Shown here: in pieces, positions 1 through 5,321 of the stretch | How the letters are laid out: each line of letters opens with the position of its first letter | Numbering within the stretch: the stretch's first letter is position 1 | Source of the DNA: Anaerolineales bacterium UBA6131 | GTDB lineage: Bacteria > Chloroflexota > Anaerolineae > UBA2200 | DNA length: 5,568 bases | Direction of reading: 5' to 3' | Assembly (NCBI GenBank): GCA_002435875.1 | Contig: DIVN01000233.1 | Location: 1-5,568, forward strand | Position numbers and translations under genes: made by a program | Notes under the pieces: generated by a model | Database searches by the model: none | What the model was told of the DNA's origin: nothing | Seen by the model: only the letters and a program-made list of their open reading frames with translations

Positions 1-819
1 TGGCGGAGAGGGGTATACCCCTGCTTGGATGGCCCGGATCGCTTTCTCCTTGTTGCTGACGTCCTCTTCCGGATCAACCTTGCCGTTGCCGTTGACATCT
101 ATCGGCACTACCTGCATCCCCTGAACGGGCAGCCCGCTGGACAGATCATAGGCATAGTTCAGGTTGTTGTAGCCGATCGCCAGAGCGTCGGTACGCACTG
201 CTTCGGCCAAACCGGGATCACCGTACACCGCCGTTCCGGCCAAATCCTCCTGAGCTTTTCCCAGGTACTTGGCCCAGGCTTCGGCTGCCCCGCAGGCATC
301 GGACCGCGTGTATACCTGCACCGGTCGATCGCTCGTGCCGCCCGAAAGTTGTCCCCAGGTCATGGGCAGGCCATCGATCCACAGTGCCACGAGGGTCTCT
401 CGAGTCACGCCATGAGCGAGGATGTCGGGAAGGGCGGGATTGTCCTGGCTCACCGCCGCAAAAACCGCATCCTTTGCCACAGGGACATAGGCCGCGCCTT
501 GCGCAATCTCTTCGGGCTTGATGTCGCGTGAGACCATGCCCAGGTCCACCATGCGCGCCAAGGCATCAGCGATGCCTTTGCCGGCTCCCCCTGCAGACAC
601 GTCAACACGCACAGCGGGGTGCAGTTTGGAGAACTCTTCCCCCCAGCGCACCATCATGGGGTACAGTGCCCACGCACCCGAGACCCGGACTGTGCCCTGC
701 AGAAGCGGGCCACTATCCGGTGAGCCCGCGGGCGTTGGCGTAGCAGTACTTGTACAGGCGGTCAGCCACGCAACCGAGAGCAGCAGCAGAACGGAGCAGA
801 GTGGGCGTAACCTTGGCAT
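1..819 (-). CDS. PstS-like phosphate ABC transporter substrate-binding lipoprotein (3' end beyond window)
   Basis: This is an extracytoplasmic binding protein that should deliver phosphate or a related oxyanion to an ABC importer. The frame was read by translating the complement: ATG at 819, open for 273 codons to position 1, so the C-terminus is missing. Residues 8-22 form a lipoprotein signal with lipobox LTAC; Cys22 is the predicted lipidated residue, followed by a short Thr/Pro/Ser linker. The mature part carries hallmarks of the PstS-type fold: SGAWALYP at 47-54, SAGGAGKG at 75-82, GMVSRDI at 94-100 and a ligand-loop-like SDACGAAE at 173-180. Residues 241-252 (DVNGNGKVDPEE) form a canonical EF-hand-like calcium loop. 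The start is supported by GGAGGTG eight bases upstream. Transporter permease and ATPase genes would be expected beyond the left edge, but this cannot be seen. The family is confident; phosphate specificity is inferred. Confidence 0.88.
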   Translation of the reverse strand, partial: MPRLRPLCSVLLLLSVAWLTACTSTATPTPAGSPDSGPLLQGTVRVSGAWALYPMMVRWGEEFSKLHPAVRVDVSAGGAGKGIADALARMVDLGMVSRDIKPEEIAQGAAYVPVAKDAVFAAVSQDNPALPDILAHGVTRETLVALWIDGLPMTWGQLSGGTSDRPVQVYTRSDACGAAEAWAKYLGKAQEDLAGTAVYGDPGLAEAVRTDALAIGYNNLNYAYDLSSGLPVQGMQVVPIDVNGNGKVDPEEDVSNKEKAIRAIQAGVYPSPP

Positions 820-827
820 GCCTGGAG

Positions 828-834
828 CACCTCC
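828..834 (-). promoter_or_regulatory. Ribosome-binding site of the PstS-like gene
   Basis: GGAGGTG on the minus strand lies eight bases before the ATG at 819. Two further GGAGGT-like runs lie just upstream (to about 850), giving an unusually purine-rich leader. This fixes the start codon. Confidence 0.75.
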
Positions 835-860
835 ACCTCCCGGACCTCCTCGGGACACAC

Positions 861-881
861 AAAACGACCCCGGCCCGGGGT
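861..881 (-). terminator. Short GC hairpin followed by T-run: weak terminator or leader attenuator
   Basis: On the minus strand ACCCC (881-877) can pair with GGGGT (871-867) around a five-base loop, followed by CG and TTTT (864-861). The stem is only five base pairs and the T-run is short. It lies about 130 bases past the stop of the DNRLRE protein gene, but also downstream of the promoter at 888-916. It could therefore terminate read-through from the upstream gene or sit in the leader of the PstS-like mRNA. Confidence 0.3.
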
Positions 882-887
882 TTGAGC

Positions 888-916
888 ATGCTAACACACC
901 TTGGAGACTACGTCAA
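888..916 (-). promoter_or_regulatory. Sigma70-type promoter of the PstS-like gene
   Basis: On the minus strand TTGACG (916-911) is separated by exactly 17 bases from TAGCAT (893-888). TGT directly precedes the -10, giving an extended -10 (TGn). Transcription would start near 881, leaving a leader of about 60 bases that carries the ribosome-binding site. The -35 matches consensus at five of six positions and the -10 at four of six, with ideal spacing. It indicates that the gene is transcribed independently of the DNRLRE protein gene. The 190-base gap 820-1009 holds nothing else that I can support. Confidence 0.65.
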
Positions 917-1009
917 ACGCACGGCCCGTGCAGCCCTCCACTGATGTGCGCGCGCTGCAGGAAAGACCCCTGAGCCGCGCCGGCACTCACGCATAGCCAG
1001 GGTGCGCGT

Positions 1010-2956
1010 CTAGCGCCAGATGAGAGGGAGAAAGACCCGCTGTGGTTCTGGCGTGGGGCTCGGTGTAATGGTCGAAGTATCCGTGGGTGTTGGCGACGTG
1101 GTGAGGGTCGGCGTAATGGTACGTGTCGGCGAGGTCGTGGGGGTCACCGTGCGCGTTGGTGATGCTGTCGCCGTTGGACTGGGACTGGGCGTGCGAGTCA
1201 GAGTTGCTGTTGGGGTGGGGGTGGAGATTACGAAGGATACCCAGAGAGAGGGGCGCTTGGCCATCTCTTCCAGAGTGCTGCCCCATTCCGACGATGGCAG
1301 GGTCCACCCTCGATCTGGAAAGTCCAGCGGGATGGTCAACACGACACCGCGGTTGCTGGCAGGGTACGATACCCAACGCTGCACCAGATTGGTGAGCTCG
1401 GCGTTTGACCAGATAGACGTGCGCAAGCCCGGGTCCATTCTCGTCGAAAACAGCGCATTTGGAGCGTGGTCCAGCTCACCCTCGCAGCCATGGGCTTGCC
1501 AGCTCCGCCCTGGCTCGGCCTGGTACCAGGTCGCCTCGAGTTCCGACCAGGGAACCAGTACCTCGTGCAGCTCAAGATTCATTTGCACGGGTGGCTCGGC
1601 AAAGAACCAGTGCAGGCGCAACTGAGCAGCGGCTACCATAGCATTCGCCGGAATGTGCTGAGCCAAATCAAACCGGAGGAGCGCCTTGCGGCGATGGCCG
1701 GAGCTGATCTTGAGATACGGGATGTCCCCATAGTTCGTCGTGGGCAGGTTGGGTTCCAGGTAGACGTCCGCAACTCCATCATACCATGGCGCTGGCGCCA
1801 CGCCATCCTGGAATTCCATCACGACCGGAATGCCGGGCGGTATCGGCGTGCGTGTGGGGGTCGTACTGGGCGTGGTCGTCTGCGTAGGCGTAGCGCTTGG
1901 CGTTGCGGAAGTAGTCGGAGTTGCACTCTCCGTGGGCGTCGGTGAGATCGTCGGTGTGGCCGTGTCCGTACTTGTCGCTGACGGTGTCAACTCCTCCGTC
2001 GGCGTCGCCGTTTCCATTACCACCGTTGCTGTTGACGTCGGCGTCTCGCTTGGCTGTTCTGTCGGTGTATCGGTAAGCGTTGCAGGCTCGGTTGCGGTCG
2101 CCTCAGCCGATGGCGAGCCCGTGGCGCTCGGGGTGGCCGTGAACTCGGGCGTGTCCGTGCCAGTTGGGCTCGGAGTAGTCACCGGCAGCCGAGCCCTGAC
2201 TGTCAACAAAGGCCGGTTGCCCGACTCACGTTCCCAGTGCGACGAGCGAAAGATGTGGTAGTGTCGCCCCACCGAAGTCAAGAGCAGCCCGTAGTTGAGG
2301 TCTTGCCCGCTCACCCAACGCTGAGCCGCCAGGGTCACGTCCCAGTCGTACCAGCGCAGCGTCTCCGTCAGAGTTGAGGTGGACAGGGGCAGCGCTGCGC
2401 GGTCCAAGCCCGCACCGCCACAACCCGGAACTTCCCAGTCCTGCCCGATTTGTGCACGGTTCCAGGTAGCCTGCGTGTCTGTCCAAGGCCGAAGCACCTG
2501 GTATACATCAGCATCGAGCACAGTACCGATGGGCGCATCGTATGAGTAGAGGCTCAGTGTGGCCAGCAGCACCTGTGAGCCGGGCGGCAGACTCGAGAGA
2601 TCAAAGCGGATTAGCGAGTGCTTGACCTCCGGCGAGAGCCAGAGCCGGTCTGCATCGTCGGTATGCTGTGGCCAGTTGGGTACGACAGCGTTCAGGTACG
2701 TATCGACCGTGCCTGAATACCCTTCAAGGCCTTGCTGAAAGGTGAAGGTAACGATCTCGGCATCCGCTTCGGAGGAGGACACCTGTGGACCAACCGGCGT
2801 GAACGACGCATCGCTCAGGGAAAGAAGCGACAGCCAGGTCACGAGCGCGACGAGGGACAACGCGCCCCACAGCACAAGTACCGGCCGTCTGCGAAGCGTT
2901 GGAGCAGCAACACCGGCATCCTGCGCATATCCTGAACCGCGGAGAGGTGTATGCAT
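1010..2956 (-). CDS. Membrane-anchored or secreted protein with two DNRLRE-type domains and Thr/Pro-rich linkers
   Basis: The product is a large extracellular protein of 648 residues from the ATG at 2956. A TTG at 2992 would add 12 residues but has no ribosome-binding site. In ATG numbering: an Arg-rich segment (about 22-24) precedes a hydrophobic stretch (about 25-47), read as a signal peptide or N-terminal anchor. A DNRLRE-type beta-sandwich domain spans about 68-256, a Thr/Ser/Pro linker 259-373, a second DNRLRE-type domain 378-578, another linker 579-638, and a tail ending RVFLPLIWR. Both domains share the order L-x-RFDL, ATW, GC, QRWVS and N-x-G-x-x-LT. Related domains occur in bacterial and archaeal surface proteins, some linked to carbohydrate binding or polysaccharide-degrading enzymes. 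No catalytic domain is visible, so this is more likely an adhesive, binding or structural surface protein than an enzyme. Its ligand is unknown. Only two cysteines are present, one per domain at equivalent positions. Confidence 0.85.
   Translation of the reverse strand: MHTPLRGSGYAQDAGVAAPTLRRRPVLVLWGALSLVALVTWLSLLSLSDASFTPVGPQVSSSEADAEIVTFTFQQGLEGYSGTVDTYLNAVVPNWPQHTDDADRLWLSPEVKHSLIRFDLSSLPPGSQVLLATLSLYSYDAPIGTVLDADVYQVLRPWTDTQATWNRAQIGQDWEVPGCGGAGLDRAALPLSTSTLTETLRWYDWDVTLAAQRWVSGQDLNYGLLLTSVGRHYHIFRSSHWERESGNRPLLTVRARLPVTTPSPTGTDTPEFTATPSATGSPSAEATATEPATLTDTPTEQPSETPTSTATVVMETATPTEELTPSATSTDTATPTISPTPTESATPTTSATPSATPTQTTTPSTTPTRTPIPPGIPVVMEFQDGVAPAPWYDGVADVYLEPNLPTTNYGDIPYLKISSGHRRKALLRFDLAQHIPANAMVAAAQLRLHWFFAEPPVQMNLELHEVLVPWSELEATWYQAEPGRSWQAHGCEGELDHAPNALFSTRMDPGLRTSIWSNAELTNLVQRWVSYPASNRGVVLTIPLDFPDRGWTLPSSEWGSTLEEMAKRPSLWVSFVISTPTPTATLTRTPSPSPTATASPTRTVTPTTSPTRTITPTLTTSPTPTDTSTITPSPTPEPQRVFLPLIWR
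1043..1222 (-). repeat. Second Thr/Pro/Ser low-complexity linker (TPTPT type)
   Basis: This stretch encodes about 60 residues made almost only of Thr, Pro, Ser, Arg, Ile, Leu and Ala, in short units such as SPTRT and TPTPT. It separates the second DNRLRE-type domain from the C-terminal FLPLI tail. Such linkers are typically extended spacers and may be O-glycosylated. The opposite strand reads as Val/Gly-rich open frames, which are only a shadow of this repeat. Confidence 0.8.
1838..2182 (-). repeat. First Thr/Pro/Ser/Glu low-complexity linker between the two DNRLRE-type domains
   Basis: About 115 residues of degenerate T-x-T-P units with scattered Glu and Asp join the two folded domains. The acidic residues (for example in the segment around PTEELTPS) distinguish it from the C-terminal linker, which carries Arg instead. 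Degenerate hexanucleotide and nonanucleotide repeats underlie it, so it is a likely site of length variation between strains. Confidence 0.8.
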
Positions 2957-2967
2957 TGCCTGCAATG
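2954..2967. repeat. Inverted repeat CATTGC-CT-GCAATG over the start of the DNRLRE protein gene
   Basis: This is a perfect six-base inverted repeat with a two-base spacer. One arm contains the complement of the start ATG (2954-2956), and the other abuts the putative -10 at 2968-2973. It could be an operator placed over the transcription start. A stem would be tight in RNA, because a two-base loop must open to four or more. A chance match cannot be excluded. Confidence 0.35.
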
Positions 2968-2973
2968 ATAGTA
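2968..2973 (-). promoter_or_regulatory. Possible -10 element (TACTAT) of the DNRLRE protein gene
   Basis: TACTAT on the minus strand ends 11 bases before the ATG at 2956, and TG directly precedes it. No good -35 is seen at the usual distance. If used, the transcript would have a leader of only a few bases and no Shine-Dalgarno sequence. The call is weak and rests on position and an approximate match. Confidence 0.3.
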
Positions 2974-3037
2974 CATTCCTGCCAAACGGCAAAAGCGGAC
3001 CCAGGCTGGAGCCAGGCAGAAGCGCATCTCAGCAGCA

Positions 3038-3053
3038 TGTGTTATAATCGGCG
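3038..3053 (+). promoter_or_regulatory. Extended -10 promoter of the phosphoesterase gene (leaderless)
   Basis: A perfect TATAAT (3043-3048) is preceded by TGT, giving an extended -10 that can work without a strong -35; none is evident. Transcription should start near 3054-3055, only four or five bases before the ATG at 3059, so the mRNA would be leaderless. The surrounding 16 bases are repeated with one mismatch upstream of the methyltransferase (5190-5205, minus strand). Confidence 0.7.
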
Positions 3054-3058
3054 ACGCC

Positions 3059-3871
3059 ATGAAAACCAGACTCTTGGTCACCATCGTGCCGTTGCTTGCT
3101 CTGCTTTGCGCGGCCGTTCTCGAGCCGCACTGGCTGAGCGTCGCAAGAGTGCAATTCGCCCACCCTGATGTGCCCGCCAGCTTTGACGGCGTGCGCATTG
3201 CTTTCCTGACCGACATTCACCACGGTCCCGGTTTTTCTCAGGCGCGTGTGCGACATGCCGTCGATGTGGCCAACTGCCTTCATCCCGATATCGTGCTGCT
3301 GGGGGGCGACTATGTCTTTGTCGATGCGCGCTTTGTGCCGGGCTGCTTCCAGGAGCTGTCGCGCTTGCAGGCGCCACTTGGACGTTATGGGGTACTGGGC
3401 AACCATGACCATTGGAATGGTGCAGTGCTGGTCAGTGAGAGCATGGTGGAGGCCGGGATTGCCTGGGTGAACAACCGCGGTGAATGGCTCGAGATCGGTC
3501 AGCAGCGCATCCGCATTGGTGGGGTTGACGATCTCTGGGAGGGCTCGCAGGACCTGCCGTCCGCCCTGGGGGATGCGCGACGACAGGACCTGGTTATACT
3601 CCTGTCGCACAACCCTGATTACGTGGAGCGTCTTGACACGGACCTGGTAGATCTGGTGTTCAGCGGGCATACGCATGGAGGTCAGGTCACCCTCTTTGGC
3701 AAGTGGGCACCTCTAGTACCCTCCGAGTATGGCCAGAAGTACCGCACTGGTGTGGTGCGCACCGAGCGCACTACCGTGGTCATCAGCAATGGTGTGGGCA
3801 CCATAACGCCAGAACTGCGCCTCTTCTGTCGACCGCAGATCATCCTTCTGGAGCTGCGACGAGCTGAGTAG
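3059..3871 (+). CDS. Metallophosphoesterase of the YkuE/YaeI (calcineurin-like) type
   Basis: The product is a 270-residue binuclear-metal phosphoesterase. The family's metal-binding motifs appear in order: DIH at 52-54, GGDY at 82-85, GNHDH at 114-118, SHNPD at 183-187 and GHTHGG at 203-208. The ending with SNGVGT (243-248) and CRPQI (257-261) is typical of the YkuE-like subgroup. Residues about 5-20 form a hydrophobic segment after K2 and R4, suggesting a membrane anchor or Sec signal. There is no twin-arginine motif, unlike the Tat-exported Bacillus YkuE. The active site would then face outside the cytoplasm. Family members hydrolyse phosphodiesters in vitro; the physiological substrate here is unknown, with envelope lipids or wall polymers as candidates. 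The ATG has no Shine-Dalgarno, and a perfect -10 ends ten bases upstream. The gene is divergent from the DNRLRE protein gene and convergent with the methyltransferase. All metal-ligand motifs are intact. Confidence 0.92.
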   Translation: MKTRLLVTIVPLLALLCAAVLEPHWLSVARVQFAHPDVPASFDGVRIAFLTDIHHGPGFSQARVRHAVDVANCLHPDIVLLGGDYVFVDARFVPGCFQELSRLQAPLGRYGVLGNHDHWNGAVLVSESMVEAGIAWVNNRGEWLEIGQQRIRIGGVDDLWEGSQDLPSALGDARRQDLVILLSHNPDYVERLDTDLVDLVFSGHTHGGQVTLFGKWAPLVPSEYGQKYRTGVVRTERTTVVISNGVGTITPELRLFCRPQIILLELRRAE

Positions 3872-3920
3872 GCTGCCTTCCGAGCGTGAGAGCCGTGCGC
3901 GTGCCGTTAGGCCCCGCGAG

Positions 3921-5153
3921 TCACACGATCTCTGGTTGTGGGATGGGGATGATGAAGCGTCCGCCGCGCCTGCGGTATTCTGCTTGTTGGCGCAGGATCT
4001 CGCCGCGAAAGTTCCAGGCCAGAAGCAGGGTGTAGTCTGGCTGATCCTCAAGCAAGCGCTCGACTGGCACGATGGGCAGGTGATTGCCGCTCATGTAGAA
4101 CCCATGTTTGGCCGGGTTGAGGTCCACGATGTATCTCAGGTGGCGTCCATCTATGCCACAGAAGCTCATCAGGGTGTTGCCCTTTGCTGCCGCGGCATAG
4201 GCGACGATGCGCTTGCCCTGACCAACAAGATCTTGCAGCAGGGACACAAGTCGCGCGCGAATCTCCTCAACGTGGGTCGCAAAGTCCTCATAATGCTCCG
4301 CCCTGCTCAAGCCTGCCGCCTCTTCTGCCTCCACCAAGCGTGCCACTGTGGCCTGTGGACGGTCGTCATGCTCGACATAGATGCGCAGTGATCCGCCGTG
4401 GATGGCCAGCTCCCGCACATCATTGACATACAACTTGTGTCGACGGAAAAGGCGATCCAAGGCGATCAGCGAAAAGTAGCACAGATGCTGATGGTAGATC
4501 GTGTCGAACTCGGTGTGGGAGATCAAATCCCTGACATAGGGGACCTCAAGCGCCAGGAGGCCGCCTGGCTTCAGGATCGTGTGCAGGCCTTCGACAAAGC
4601 CATTGACATCCGCAACGTGGGCGAGCACGTTGTTCGCCAGGAGCAGGTCCGCGCGCCGTCCTTCGCTGGACAGACGGCGTGCCAGTTCGAGGCCAAAGAA
4701 CTCTTTCAGCGTAGGGATGCCCTGCGCTAGGGCCGCCTGGGAGGGCTCCGGCGCTGGGTCAATGCCCAGGACCGGGATTCCATGGGCCTGGAAATGGCGC
4801 AGCAGGTAGCCGTCGTTGCTAGCGACCTCGACCACCAGGCTGTTCGGGCCCAGACCCCGACGGGTGATCAGTTCCTGCGCATTCTGCCGCGAGTGTTGCT
4901 GCAGGGCGGGCGACACCGAGGATAGATAGAGATAGCGTTCTCCGAACAGCACCTGCGGCGAGACAGTTTGCCGTATCTGCAAGAGCGTACATCGCGAGCA
5001 GAAAGCCACGTCCAGTGGCACACGCGGTTCGTCGAGGGCAAGCTGATCCGCGCTCAACAGCCGGTCGGCGAGCGCTGTCTGCCCCAGATCTAGAATTGGC
5101 ACCAGTGGCGCATGCCCACATGCGCGGCAGCCTGTCTCAGCGGTGTACAGCAT
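3921..5153 (-). CDS. Class I SAM-dependent C-methyltransferase (TcaB9/EvaC/NovU type, zinc-finger N-domain)
   Basis: The 410-residue product matches the three-part architecture of sugar C-methyltransferases that methylate a carbon next to the keto group of dTDP-4-keto-deoxysugars. Residues 9-55 form a zinc-binding domain with CRAC (C9, C12) and CSRC (C52, C55). The Rossmann SAM-binding core follows, with VVEVASNDGYLL (107-118) as motif I, GIDPAP (130-135), and NNVLAHV (174-180). The active-site segment is YHQH at 220-223, then HGGSLRIY (252-259). The C-terminal domain has AAAAKGNT (320-327), VDLNPAKHG (343-351) and LLLAWNF (376-382). The ATG at 5153 has GGAGGA four bases upstream and was preferred over a GTG at 5216, which would place the likely promoter inside the coding sequence. 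No other sugar-biosynthesis gene is visible beside it. The exact substrate is inferred only at family level; other small-molecule C-methylations are possible. Confidence 0.9.
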   Translation of the reverse strand: MLYTAETGCRACGHAPLVPILDLGQTALADRLLSADQLALDEPRVPLDVAFCSRCTLLQIRQTVSPQVLFGERYLYLSSVSPALQQHSRQNAQELITRRGLGPNSLVVEVASNDGYLLRHFQAHGIPVLGIDPAPEPSQAALAQGIPTLKEFFGLELARRLSSEGRRADLLLANNVLAHVADVNGFVEGLHTILKPGGLLALEVPYVRDLISHTEFDTIYHQHLCYFSLIALDRLFRRHKLYVNDVRELAIHGGSLRIYVEHDDRPQATVARLVEAEEAAGLSRAEHYEDFATHVEEIRARLVSLLQDLVGQGKRIVAYAAAAKGNTLMSFCGIDGRHLRYIVDLNPAKHGFYMSGNHLPIVPVERLLEDQPDYTLLLAWNFRGEILRQQAEYRRRGGRFIIPIPQPEIV

Positions 5154-5157
5154 CGCT

Positions 5158-5163
5158 TCCTCC
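5158..5163 (-). promoter_or_regulatory. Ribosome-binding site of the C-methyltransferase
   Basis: GGAGGA on the minus strand (within GGGGAGGA) is four bases before the ATG at 5153. It supports that ATG over the upstream GTG at 5216. Confidence 0.7.
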
Positions 5164-5189
5164 CCAGCATACGTGTGCGCCAGGATGCG

Positions 5190-5205
5190 CGCCGATTGTA
5201 ACACA
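5190..5205 (-). promoter_or_regulatory. Extended -10 promoter of the C-methyltransferase
   Basis: TGTGTTACAAT (5205-5195) contains the -10 TACAAT preceded by TGT, an extended -10. Transcription would begin near 5188, giving a leader of about 35 bases with a good ribosome-binding site. The -35 region (around 5218-5223) is poor. The block TGTGTTACAATCGGCG differs at one base from the block upstream of the phosphoesterase. Confidence 0.6.
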
Positions 5206-5244
5206 GGGCCGGCCACTCCCGAAACTCGGCGCTAGGCGTTGGCT

Positions 5245-5273
5245 TTGACCTCCGCGCACGCTACGGATATACT
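5245..5273 (+). promoter_or_regulatory. Sigma70-type promoter of the rightmost gene
   Basis: TTGACC (5245-5250), a 17-base spacer and TATACT (5268-5273) match the -35 and -10 consensus at five of six positions each. The predicted start is near 5280. It is divergent from the methyltransferase promoter, with the two -35 regions about 20 bases apart. Confidence 0.7.
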
Positions 5274-5321
5274 GCATGGTACACGGCCGCTGGATCCGAG
5301 ACCAGCCAATAGGCCGCGGCC

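Noticed and set aside
25..973. Open frames on the plus strand across the PstS-like gene and its upstream region (25-531, 518-973)
   Set aside because: They lie opposite a well-supported minus-strand gene with family motifs, promoter and ribosome-binding site, and their translations show no family features.
1020..1625. Long Val/Gly-rich open frames on the plus strand opposite the surface protein, also at 1830-2261
   Set aside because: They are the antisense of TPT-type codons (ACC/CCG read as GGT/CGG), have no ribosome-binding sites and disappear as sensible protein outside the linkers.
1838..2182. Repeat-rich region as a CRISPR array or minisatellite element
   Set aside because: The repeats are degenerate, in frame and encode a Thr/Pro linker; there are no regular spacers.
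3029..3676. Minus-strand open frame of 215 codons opposite the phosphoesterase
   Set aside because: The plus strand carries all five metallophosphoesterase motifs; the antisense translation has no recognisable pattern.
3872..3920. A terminator between the convergent phosphoesterase and methyltransferase genes
   Set aside because: The 49-base gap is GC-rich, but I found no stable hairpin followed by a T-run on either strand.
5207..5321. GGCCGGCC (5207-5214) and GGCCGCGGCC (5312-5321) as operators
   Set aside because: Short GC-only palindromes are expected by chance in DNA this GC-rich, and neither is repeated or placed consistently relative to the promoters.
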